A stretch of 29,087 nucleotides of DNA from IMG/VR virus record IMGVR_UViG_3300032284_001828, positions 1 through 29,087 of that record, one strand, 5' to 3'. Below the pieces are notes generated by a model. The model made no database searches, was not told the DNA's origin, and was given only the letters and a program-made list of their open reading frames with translations. This DNA is from a virus. Shown piece by piece: positions 1 through 6,764 of this stretch. Numbering within the stretch: position 1 is the first letter of the stretch; the number at the start of each line of letters is the position of its first letter. Both the position numbers and the translations under genes were made by a program.

Positions 1-398
1 ACTTGAGCATTACCAAGTGTTTGATTGGTGTTATTTCTGGCACATTTACCACAGGACCTGTTTATCACGGTATCCTGCAAACTTCAGTTCCTACCATTGC
101 ATCTGTTGGTACAGCATACAACAACCTGGTCGGTGGTAAATCACCTGTAGCACGTTATGTAGCATCAGCTGGTGGTACTACACTAACTGGTGGCAGTGCT
201 CCTGTAACGTTCCGTACCATGAACTTGACATTCAGCGCCACTGCATTTGCCAGTGCCGCAGGTACCAGCACAATCGCAGATATTCCAGACGGTGACTTGA
301 TTCTACCTCCAGGTTATGGTTGGGTTCCATTGTGGACAGGTGCAGGCACTTCTGTATTGAACTCATACAGCGTGACCTGGGAAGAATTGCCAATCTAA
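1..398 (+). CDS. Virion-type protein, C-terminal part (5' end outside window)
   Basis: The open frame runs in from the left edge. The first visible TTG is not taken as a start, because the residues there (LSITKC) align with the interior of the next protein (LSLLRF). It ends PPGYGWVPLWTGAGTS...TWEELPI, and the downstream protein ends almost the same way, so the two are tandem paralogues. The sequence is rich in Gly, Ser, Thr and Ala with no membrane segment or enzyme motif, as in many phage surface, fibre or decoration proteins. The function is not recognised; a virion structural role is inferred from composition and from the neighbouring tail genes. The partner gene starts 21 bases downstream. 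Confidence 0.7.
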   Translation, partial: LSITKCLIGVISGTFTTGPVYHGILQTSVPTIASVGTAYNNLVGGKSPVARYVASAGGTTLTGGSAPVTFRTMNLTFSATAFASAAGTSTIADIPDGDLILPPGYGWVPLWTGAGTSVLNSYSVTWEELPI

Positions 399-419
399 TA
401 TAACACCGGAGAAACAACA

Positions 420-1088
420 ATGTTAATACAAGGACAAGTAGGACAAACCAATGCCGCAGATGGTACACAAACCAACCTGCGTCAAGGTCGCACCGGTGAA
501 TTGATTGCACAACAAGCACACGCACCGTACAACGAACAAACAGCAAGAGGTCAGGTGTTCACATTGAACGTCGCGACTTCTGCCACCACACTATCAGCAG
601 GCAATGCCCTCAACGCAGGTGCAGGCCCAGCATCAGGTGGTACAACACACATGGCACTATGGAACCCAATTGGCTCCGGTGTGAACCTGAGTCTGCTACG
701 TTTTGTTAGCACACCAATTTCAGGTACTCCAACAGCAGGTCCAATATTCCACACTGTGATGGCACTGGGTTTGCCGACACTCACTGCATCAGTTGGTCAA
801 GCATACAATAACTTGGTCGGTGGTAAATCACCTGTAGCACGTTATGTTGCTTCAGCCGCAGGTACTGCACTAACAGGTTCCAGCGTTCCGGTTGTGTTCC
901 GCACAGCCAACGTTACATATTCAGGCGCGGCATTTGCGGCCGCGGGTGGTGCAACAGCCACACTGATTGAAGACCTAGGCGGTGATGTTACCATTCCTCC
1001 GGGCTATGGCTGGGTACCTTGCTACACAGGTGTTGGATCAACATTCCTTTGCACATTTGGTATCACCTGGGAAGAAGTTCCTATCTAA
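420..1088 (+). CDS. Virion-type protein, full-length paralogue of the preceding gene
   Basis: 222 residues. The start is ATG at 420, preceded by CCGGAGAA as ribosome binding site. The N-terminal part (residues 1-55) contains GRTGELIAQQAHAPY, a pattern I associate with unassigned phage structural proteins. The C-terminal half (from about residue 120) matches the preceding gene: AYNNLVGGKSPVARYVAS, then PPGYGWVP, then TWEE[LV]PI. It is Gly/Ser/Thr/Ala-rich, has no signal peptide and only two Cys near the C-terminus. Probably a fibre, decoration or other surface protein of the particle, but no exact role can be assigned. The next gene begins 10 bases downstream, so the pair and the glycosyltransferase-like gene are probably cotranscribed. 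Confidence 0.7.
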   Translation: MLIQGQVGQTNAADGTQTNLRQGRTGELIAQQAHAPYNEQTARGQVFTLNVATSATTLSAGNALNAGAGPASGGTTHMALWNPIGSGVNLSLLRFVSTPISGTPTAGPIFHTVMALGLPTLTASVGQAYNNLVGGKSPVARYVASAAGTALTGSSVPVVFRTANVTYSGAAFAAAGGATATLIEDLGGDVTIPPGYGWVPCYTGVGSTFLCTFGITWEEVPI

Positions 1089-1098
1089 TGGACAGTAA

Positions 1099-1836
1099 AT
1101 GTTAACAATTAAACAGCTATACAGATCAAACTACGATGGTGAGCATATCCACACTCAGACCAAGTGGGAAAATAGCCAATGGAATTTAGATACTGAGTAT
1201 ATTCCTAATGCGATTAGTAATACACAAATTTCAAATCGTGCAGTAATCATTGGCAATGGTGAAAGCAGAAAACTATATCCAATTCAGTTGCTTAAAAACC
1301 ACCGTGGTGGATATCTAGGCGGCGGTGCTGTTCAGACCTATGGATGCAACGCACTCTATAGAGATTTCACTCCGCACTTTCTAGTAGCTACCGGAAAAGA
1401 AATCGTAGACGAGATCGCACAAACATCCTACGGTGAAGACAATATTGTTTATGCCAATGCCGAACACATACAAAATTACCCGGGCAAATTTTATCTGATC
1501 CCACAGGATCCGCATTACAATGCAGGATCGATCGCAACCTACATGGCCTGCTTTGATGGACATAAACAAATTTATCTGCTAGGGTTTGATGGAGAGGCCG
1601 GTGAAAACTACAATAACAATGTTTATGCCAACACCAATGGATATGCAGACAGCACAGTTGGTAATCCAGGCAAGTCATGGGAAATGATCATGCACGGAAT
1701 CATGAAGGTATATTCTAATGTGGAATTTATTCGTGTGATGCCAGGACGAACAGCACCGGTACCTGTTGCGTGGGATTCTTTACCCAATTTTAGACAAATA
1801 ATTTTTAAAGACTTTGTTACTGAAATTGATCTATAA
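1099..1836 (+). CDS. Glycosyltransferase-like protein (GT42/DUF115-type Rossmann fold)
   Basis: 245 residues. A nucleotide-binding-like turn, VIIGNGESR, lies at residues 49-57. It is followed by TYGCNALYRDF, a pattern like the FRCNQFY of family-42 sialyltransferases. Further on, GSIATYMACFDGHKQIYLLG precedes FDGE and resembles their GVYMCAVAIALG..EIYL.G.DFY segment. This order (GNG, CN.[FL]Y, GhxxxxhA, IYLhGhD) is what the call rests on. If active, it would transfer a sugar from a CMP- or UDP-sugar. The position directly after two Ser/Thr-rich virion-type proteins suggests a virion or host surface substrate, which is inference. The ATG at 1099 has only a weak GGACAG upstream. Its last 6 bases overlap the convergent NUDIX gene. 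A pterin-pyrophosphokinase-like DUF115 enzyme is the main alternative. Confidence 0.5.
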   Translation: MLTIKQLYRSNYDGEHIHTQTKWENSQWNLDTEYIPNAISNTQISNRAVIIGNGESRKLYPIQLLKNHRGGYLGGGAVQTYGCNALYRDFTPHFLVATGKEIVDEIAQTSYGEDNIVYANAEHIQNYPGKFYLIPQDPHYNAGSIATYMACFDGHKQIYLLGFDGEAGENYNNNVYANTNGYADSTVGNPGKSWEMIMHGIMKVYSNVEFIRVMPGRTAPVPVAWDSLPNFRQIIFKDFVTEIDL

Positions 1837-2259
1837 TACCTTTTCCAAGGTACGGATCTTTTTAATAACAGCATCAAATTTAAAAGTTCTCCACACTCCT
1901 GGGTGCAACGGTTTAGGATAATTATCCAATGGCACCCAACAGTATCCGCTGTGTTCGTGATTTAACATAGGGATAAATTCTTCTTCCACCGGTATTAAAA
2001 ATGTATGATAAACAAAGTGCGTATCGTCACTGGTGAATTGTTCAAGTGGAATAACTTTTGAACCGGTTAGGTCCATACCAAGTTCTTCGGTGATTTCTCT
2101 GCGCAGTCCGTCAACAACACTCTCGCCATCGTCGACTCCACCACCTACTAGTCCCCAGGAATTTTTATGTCTTTTTTGTGTGCGACACAAAAACAAATAT
2201 CTTCGTGTGGCTCGGCTGTAGATCAATGCACCACATCCTATTAGATTACTAACTCCCAT
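1831..2259 (-). CDS. NUDIX hydrolase
   Basis: 142 residues. A complete Nudix box is visible at residues 40-62: G40, five residues, E46, seven residues, then REITEELGM. This is the Mg2+-binding loop-helix that hydrolyses nucleoside diphosphate-linked compounds. The N-terminal strand (GCGALIYSRATRRYLFLCRT) and the central NSWGLVGGG lead-in are typical of MutT-like members. The substrate cannot be read from the sequence; a nucleotide, dNTP, ADP-ribose or mRNA-cap-like compound are all possible. The start at 2259 lies inside the end of gp15 (19-base overlap), so it is the last gene of the minus-strand gp14-gp15 operon and probably translationally coupled. No terminator is visible between it and the convergent gene. 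Confidence 0.9.
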   Translation of the reverse strand: MGVSNLIGCGALIYSRATRRYLFLCRTQKRHKNSWGLVGGGVDDGESVVDGLRREITEELGMDLTGSKVIPLEQFTSDDTHFVYHTFLIPVEEEFIPMLNHEHSGYCWVPLDNYPKPLHPGVWRTFKFDAVIKKIRTLEKVL

Positions 2260-3680
2260 GCACCCTCTCGATATAGACCTTCATAACTTCGAACCCAATT
2301 AGCACCGTCCCAGTAGTACTGAGATCCAGTTTTTAAATTTGTTACATATTGAGGCTTTTTATTGTTGACACTATCAAAACTAACAAACCAATTGTGACCA
2401 TTGTATTCGATAACATCGTTGGCGTTTGCAATCAGTGTGGTATTGTTTGGTGACCAAGCATCAGCCCAGGTTGTATTATTTACTGATCCTATAGGGTTCA
2501 AGATTAAAAATCTTGTACCGGGTTTTACAAGATAGTTACCGTTGCTGTCTACCAACAACTGTTCAACATTTACTTTTAATGGATCAATGATCGCAGTGAC
2601 TGGAGGAATAGTATTTCCTGGCAGAGTATCAACAAACGGCTGGAATATCAACAGCGTTGGATCAACAGGATGCACAGCAATAGTCCCGACTATTGTGTTA
2701 CCATTTTCTTGTTGTAGTCTAATTTCGCTGGTACCAGAACGTAATTTGCCATACTGGCTAATCAATCCTGGCCATTCGGATGGCGTTGATGTAGCAATCT
2801 CAAATCCTAGTACATCAGGATCTTTTGTGTTCACGGTGATGTCGCCGGTGCTGGCCTTTAGCAGTTTCAATGTGTTTCCGGTGTAGACAACTGAATAGCC
2901 TAGCACATTCAATGCACGTCTAGAGATGGCCTTGGACGGATCATTGATAGCATCCATGTAGGTATAGTCCCCTTCTTCCGTTGCACCTGTGCCGTCGTGT
3001 ATGTTGTTAAAGATGTTCTGTATAACACCAAGTACCTTGAGCTTGGCAGGAGATGCAATCCAAATTGGCAACTCAAAAGTCATAGTGGCGATGCTCAGTG
3101 GATCGTCCTGACCAATAGGCACAGTTCTGCTATCCCATCTTACTCCGGTAAGTTTGATAAAACTCAGGCTGGTCCAGTCAATGTAGTTGTCTGTGCTTTG
3201 TATTTCAAAGCTAGGATTAAACAGCGTAGCGATCTGTTCAATGATCTGTAATTTTTGTTCGGTGTTGCTGGTCCATATATCCAGGTTCAAGGTCAATCGA
3301 TATGGCACAGGCATCTGGCGTTCAACTGTATACGCATCACCGGGCTCGGAGGTAAGCATGCCAGTATCGGGGTCTGTTCTGCGTGTTCGCACCTTGATCT
3401 TGTCAATAAAGAAAGGATCTTGTATGCGATCCATGTCGAATTTTAGATCAGTTATATAGACTGCCATAGCAGGCACACTGGCCATGCTATTTTCACTGGT
3501 CTTGAGCATGTGACTGGCCTGACGGCTAGCATCACCATAGAACACAGGAATAGTCTGCAGAGCACGTTGGTTTGTGTTTGGATCAATGGTTCCGAACTCA
3601 ACCTGGAAGTTGCTCATGATACGTATAAATTGTAGCAAGAAGCGGCGTATCTGATTATCGTAGAAAAATTGAACGGCCAT
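2241..3680 (-). CDS. gp15: gp15-like tail sheath stabilizer and completion protein
   Basis: 479 residues. The opening FFYDNQIRRFLLQFIRIMSN parallels T4 gp15 (FGYFYNSSFRRY...MGDLFSNI). The segment QMPVPYRLTLNLDIWTSNTE with QIIEQIATLFNPSF matches T4's MIYELSIFTRYEDDMFQIVEQILPYFQPHF region. In T4, gp15 forms the hexameric ring that caps the finished tail and joins it to the neck. The gp15 core occupies about residues 1-235. The rest is a long extension absent from the 272-residue T4 protein and ends in a beta-rich YYWDGANWV segment. The ATG at 3680 directly follows the gp14 stop, with AAAGGCAG upstream as ribosome binding site. Confidence 0.88.
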   Translation of the reverse strand: MAVQFFYDNQIRRFLLQFIRIMSNFQVEFGTIDPNTNQRALQTIPVFYGDASRQASHMLKTSENSMASVPAMAVYITDLKFDMDRIQDPFFIDKIKVRTRRTDPDTGMLTSEPGDAYTVERQMPVPYRLTLNLDIWTSNTEQKLQIIEQIATLFNPSFEIQSTDNYIDWTSLSFIKLTGVRWDSRTVPIGQDDPLSIATMTFELPIWIASPAKLKVLGVIQNIFNNIHDGTGATEEGDYTYMDAINDPSKAISRRALNVLGYSVVYTGNTLKLLKASTGDITVNTKDPDVLGFEIATSTPSEWPGLISQYGKLRSGTSEIRLQQENGNTIVGTIAVHPVDPTLLIFQPFVDTLPGNTIPPVTAIIDPLKVNVEQLLVDSNGNYLVKPGTRFLILNPIGSVNNTTWADAWSPNNTTLIANANDVIEYNGHNWFVSFDSVNNKKPQYVTNLKTGSQYYWDGANWVRSYEGLYREGAWELVI

Positions 3681-5096
3681 TTAATTGTCTGCCTTTGGAT
3701 TAAGAATCTTACTAAGACTAACACGTTCTTCAACAAGTTGTCCTTCTGTATTGGTAAAGCTATGTTTGTTATTGACGAATCCACTGAGTTGTGTATGATT
3801 ATTTGATGCGCCTGGAGTCAGGCTACTGCGTACATCATCTTCAATTTTAACCCAGCGTCTTCCATCATATCGGAATAGCCTATTAGGAACATAGTCTAGT
3901 CGCAGGAAGAAGTCACCACTCTTGGCATTAGCAGGATATGAAATGCCCATGTTTACTTTTAATCCATTTGGTGCAGTACCGTCGCCGGACAAGTAGCCCT
4001 TCTTTTTATAAGTAGGAGAAGGAGTACCACTGTCAACAAATACTGATGCATTTCCATTAGTGCCAACGGTATATGTGGTACTCAGGGTTTCTGCAACACC
4101 AACACTGACCGGGTCGCTTAATAACAGTTCGTGACTATTGATAATATTGGTAATGGTGATATTGTCTGCCGCAGAAATGTTTGGACTAGTGATATTGGCA
4201 CCTACTATGGCCATGAATGTATTGGCCACAAAAACACTTCTTGTATTGGCTCCACTTTGTATGGTAACAAAGTGTGCGGTATATGTACCGTCGGCATTAA
4301 GGTTGCCAGTTATTGTGATTGGTGAAGGATTAGCAATATTAGCATTTGCAAGAGTACCATGCGGACTGTATGCCGGAACATAGAATATATCTGTGTTGTA
4401 CCCACTCTTGGGCAGTTCAATTTCGGCTTCTGCTATAACTTCCTCATTGATAGTAAGGTACTTGCTATAGGTACTAGACACACTACCAACATTGGCAACT
4501 GTAGCATTGGCCGTAAATGGATCAGTTGAGGCCGCAATATTATTAAGAATATCTTTGAATTCTTGACTGTCTACCAATGGCTGTAATTTTACTCGCCACA
4601 GGTGTGGCCACCAAGTGGCACTAAAACCTTCTGCCGCAAAAGCTACATCAGTGATAACATAGAATTTTCTAATTGCAAAAGGAATAGTTTGATCTAGGTT
4701 ATAAAAATCTCGCATGTGCATGAATTCAAGCACATCACCCGCAATTGGTTTGCGACCTATTAGCTCAACCACATCATTCAAGTGGAAGGTCATAAATGTA
4801 GTGCCTGCGGCCAAGAAAATGCCAAATTGACTTAGATCAAAATCTTGGTCCTGCTTCTGATAAATGCCTCGTAGACTGTACACACTTGAATCATATTTAC
4901 GATCGCGGTTTTCGATAAACAGCACATCCTGTAAGGTCGTTGGGCTAGGTGGAGCGGCATTTCCTGGTTGTTCGGTACCAAGGTATTTGTGTAATAGGAC
5001 ACCAGTTCCGCCAATGGTGAACATTTCACTGATTCGACGATCAATGAACTTGTAGTCGTTTGTTTTATTTTCACGCCATAGGCTTAAACGTGGCAT
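3681..5096 (-). CDS. gp14: gp14-like neck protein
   Basis: 471 residues from the preferred start, against 256 in T4. FGIFLAAGTTFMTFHLNDVV, then KPIAGDVLEFMHMRDFYNLD and IRKFYVITDV, match the gp14 neck family, where F..FG......TL.I..N.F and P.EGDLI.FP...LFEI occur in order. gp14 and gp13 form the collar between head and tail and are needed to join tails to filled heads. A frame extends to an ATG at 5162, but AAGGATCC sits just before the ATG at 5096 (MPRLSLW), so 5096 is preferred. Residues from about 210 onward form a beta-rich, Asn/Thr/Ser-rich insertion. A C-terminal segment contains FRYDGRRWVKIED, also echoed in gp15 and gp18. First gene of the minus-strand operon. Confidence 0.85.
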   Translation of the reverse strand: MPRLSLWRENKTNDYKFIDRRISEMFTIGGTGVLLHKYLGTEQPGNAAPPSPTTLQDVLFIENRDRKYDSSVYSLRGIYQKQDQDFDLSQFGIFLAAGTTFMTFHLNDVVELIGRKPIAGDVLEFMHMRDFYNLDQTIPFAIRKFYVITDVAFAAEGFSATWWPHLWRVKLQPLVDSQEFKDILNNIAASTDPFTANATVANVGSVSSTYSKYLTINEEVIAEAEIELPKSGYNTDIFYVPAYSPHGTLANANIANPSPITITGNLNADGTYTAHFVTIQSGANTRSVFVANTFMAIVGANITSPNISAADNITITNIINSHELLLSDPVSVGVAETLSTTYTVGTNGNASVFVDSGTPSPTYKKKGYLSGDGTAPNGLKVNMGISYPANAKSGDFFLRLDYVPNRLFRYDGRRWVKIEDDVRSSLTPGASNNHTQLSGFVNNKHSFTNTEGQLVEERVSLSKILNPKADN

Positions 5097-5114
5097 TTTT
5101 GGATCCTTATTTGT

Positions 5115-5123
5115 ATATTTAGC
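5115..5123 (-). promoter_or_regulatory. T4-type late promoter for gp14-gp15-NUDIX
   Basis: On the minus strand the sequence reads GCTAAATATA, matching the TAAATA core of the T4 late element TATAAATA. It is followed by AAGGATCC (ribosome binding site) and the gp14 ATG about 20 bases downstream. It lies back to back with the plus-strand TTGACA promoter at 5128. Confidence 0.6.
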
Positions 5124-5127
5124 GTGA

Positions 5128-5156
5128 TTGACAGCTAGCCCAAAAGGTGTTACACT
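5128..5156 (+). promoter_or_regulatory. Sigma70-type promoter upstream of the 89-residue ORF
   Basis: TTGACA at 5128-5133, a 17-base spacer, and TACACT at 5151-5156. The predicted transcription start, 6-7 bases after the -10 box, falls on or next to the ATG at 5163, so the message may be leaderless. The spacing and -35 are consensus; the -10 matches 4 of 6 positions. Confidence 0.5.
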
Positions 5157-5162
5157 AATCAA

Positions 5163-5432
5163 ATGCGTGTAAAAACAAGTTTAGATTGGGACACTGTAAA
5201 CGTGCCATTGCTGGCACAAATGCGTTCAGCACCGCAGGCCGCCCGCAAAGATCTAGCTCGTTTTTTAGGAACTGTTACTGGATTGGTACAAGATCTGGGC
5301 CGAGAAGAAGTTGAGATACGCCGTTGTAAAAGAACAACAAGTATACGCCAGCAAGAATTATTGTTGCAAATAGACGACGCCATAACTACATTTGAGCAGT
5401 ATCTGATGTGGGCCCATTTGAGCTATGCTTGA
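5163..5432 (+). CDS. Hypothetical small helical protein
   Basis: 89 residues, not recognised. It is rich in Arg, Lys, Glu, Gln and Leu and looks almost wholly alpha-helical (APQAARKDLARFLGTVTGL, then LGREEVEIRRCKRTTSIRQQ), with no membrane segment. This would suit a small nucleic-acid- or protein-binding early protein, but nothing specific can be assigned. The ATG at 5163 has no Shine-Dalgarno sequence and sits at the predicted start of transcription of the upstream promoter. An internal Met at residue 20 is the alternative start. Its stop codon overlaps the -35 box of the next gene's promoter. Both genes form an island running opposite to gp14/gp15. Confidence 0.55.
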   Translation: MRVKTSLDWDTVNVPLLAQMRSAPQAARKDLARFLGTVTGLVQDLGREEVEIRRCKRTTSIRQQELLLQIDDAITTFEQYLMWAHLSYA

Positions 5433-5457
5433 CACCCGGGCCCGTTTCGTTTATAAT
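5429..5457 (+). promoter_or_regulatory. Perfect-consensus sigma70 promoter
   Basis: TTGACA at 5429-5434, exactly 17 bases, then TATAAT at 5452-5457: a full match to the bacterial vegetative promoter. The spacer contains the palindrome CGGGCCCG (5437-5444), and another GGGCCC lies just upstream at 5410-5415; these could be operator half-sites, but that is speculation. It drives the 407-residue gene (ATG 5487, AGGAG at 5477-5481) and suggests expression by unmodified host polymerase. Confidence 0.85.
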
Positions 5458-5486
5458 TAATTTTTAAAACAAAAACAGGAGCAGGA

Positions 5487-6710
5487 ATGGCTACAGCAAC
5501 CAAAGCAAAACCAGCAACCAAAAAAGCCAACACTGGCAAAACAGTTGCGGGTGTTAAGATTGCTAAGAAAAAAGTTTCTGTGCGTAGAGCACACCTGGCA
5601 GATGAAAAGTACACAGGCGGCGAACCTCAATGGGACACTGAACGTGCTCTTGCAATGAGTGATGCTGATTTTGATCATCACCTGCGCCGTTGTTTCTACT
5701 ACTACAACTATCACTTCACGGTCAAGGATCTTAAACCTGACTTTATCAAGTGGTTGCAAGAACAAAAGCATTTTGTAGTAACCAAGAGCGATCTCAGCAA
5801 GTTTATCAAGAGCCGCTGGGTTCCTATCACTGCCTGTAGCCTGATTGCCGCACATGGACAGGGCATGCCTCTCAAGCCTCGTGCATTGCAGTATCTCGAA
5901 ACAGCGGTGCGTGATGTATGCGAAAAGTACATCGACGATGATAGCGATGCTGTACCCGAAACCAAGGCCGCTACCATAGCAATCAAGGCACCTACGATCC
6001 AAGACCGTCTGAGCGAAAAGACCAGCGAAATACTAGGCGAACTAGACGGACATTACGATGATGTATGTCTGGGCAAAACTGACTTCAAGCACTATGATTT
6101 CTTGGTTGCCAACAACGTGGTTCAAAGCCAGTTGGGCAAGTACGAGGATAGGTTCCTGCCAATCAAAGCAGAACTTGAAGAAGCCAAACTTGGTAAGGAC
6201 GAACAGCTGAAAGAAGGCTACAGTCACTACAAGGCCGCAGACTTCAAACGCATCATTGCCTGGATTGATCAGTTGCTACAGGCCGTGGATCAATATCGAG
6301 ATGTGAAAAAAGCAACCAAGAAGGCTCGTGTAAAACGTGCGCCAAGCAAGGAAAAATTGGTAGCAAAACTCAAGTATGCCAAAGAAGAAAAGACACTAAA
6401 ACTGGTAAGTGTCAACCCGGTTGATATCATTGGATCACAGGAACTTTGGGTGTACAACATCAAGACTCGCAAACTAGGACGCTACCTTGCGGCATCCTAC
6501 CAAGCACTGGCGCTCAAGGGCACGACCTTGGTAAACTTTGATGAGACCAAGAGCATAGCCAAGACCCTGCGCAAGCCCGAAGTACAGATTCCGGAATTCA
6601 TGAAGAGCACCAAGGTACAGTTGCGCAAGCATCTAGACACTATCAAGGCCACAGAAACGCTACTCACAGGACGTATCAATGAAGATACGGTGCTGTTAAA
6701 GGTAGCATAA
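5487..6710 (+). CDS. Conserved phage protein with histone-like basic N-terminus, probably early
   Basis: 407 residues, function unknown. Residues 1-32 are a Lys/Ala/Thr-rich tail (MATATKAKPATKKANTGKT...KIAKKK), resembling histone H1-like or nucleoid-protein tails, so nucleic-acid binding is plausible. The middle is helical and charged (about 165-310) with a second basic patch (KKATKKARVKRAPSKEKL). The C-terminal part (from about residue 320) contains LWVYNIKTRKLGRYLAASYQ, then DETKSIAKTLRKPEVQ and a final GRINEDTVLLKV; I recall this block from other T4-like phage hypothetical proteins. A strong AGGAG site and a perfect sigma70 promoter indicate high, probably early, expression. It sits between neck genes, which is unusual for an early gene. 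No catalytic motif is visible. Confidence 0.8.
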   Translation: MATATKAKPATKKANTGKTVAGVKIAKKKVSVRRAHLADEKYTGGEPQWDTERALAMSDADFDHHLRRCFYYYNYHFTVKDLKPDFIKWLQEQKHFVVTKSDLSKFIKSRWVPITACSLIAAHGQGMPLKPRALQYLETAVRDVCEKYIDDDSDAVPETKAATIAIKAPTIQDRLSEKTSEILGELDGHYDDVCLGKTDFKHYDFLVANNVVQSQLGKYEDRFLPIKAELEEAKLGKDEQLKEGYSHYKAADFKRIIAWIDQLLQAVDQYRDVKKATKKARVKRAPSKEKLVAKLKYAKEEKTLKLVSVNPVDIIGSQELWVYNIKTRKLGRYLAASYQALALKGTTLVNFDETKSIAKTLRKPEVQIPEFMKSTKVQLRKHLDTIKATETLLTGRINEDTVLLKVA

Positions 6711-6722
6711 TACAAGCCAAAC

Positions 6723-6759
6723 GGATCCTTGCTTGCATAAATACTTGCAACAAGGATCC
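6723..6759 (+). promoter_or_regulatory. Inverted repeat with late promoter in its loop, sequestering the gp13 RBS
   Basis: GGATCCTTG at 6723-6731 is the exact inverse of CAAGGATCC at 6751-6759. The pairing continues inward (CTTGCA with TGCAA, one bulged base) to a loop holding TAAATA at 6738-6743. The 3' arm contains AAGG, the ribosome binding site of gp13 (ATG 6765). A read-through transcript would fold and hide this site. A transcript starting from the late promoter would begin about 6749-6750, lose the 5' arm and leave the site free. Confidence 0.65.
6736..6743 (+). promoter_or_regulatory. T4-type late promoter for gp13
   Basis: CATAAATA, 7 of 8 matches to the T4 late element TATAAATA, 21 bases before the gp13 ATG and inside the loop of the inverted repeat described at 6723-6759. 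Confidence 0.65.
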
Positions 6760-6764
6760 ATTTA

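Noticed and set aside
5097-5162. N-terminal extension of gp14 to ATG 5162
   Set aside because: It would cross the late promoter, and AAGGATCC precedes the ATG at 5096, which also gives the family-like MPRLSLW start.
5457-6002. 181-residue open frame on the minus strand
   Set aside because: It lies wholly antisense to the 407-residue gene, has a Cys-rich, improbable composition and no ribosome binding site; it is a codon-bias shadow.
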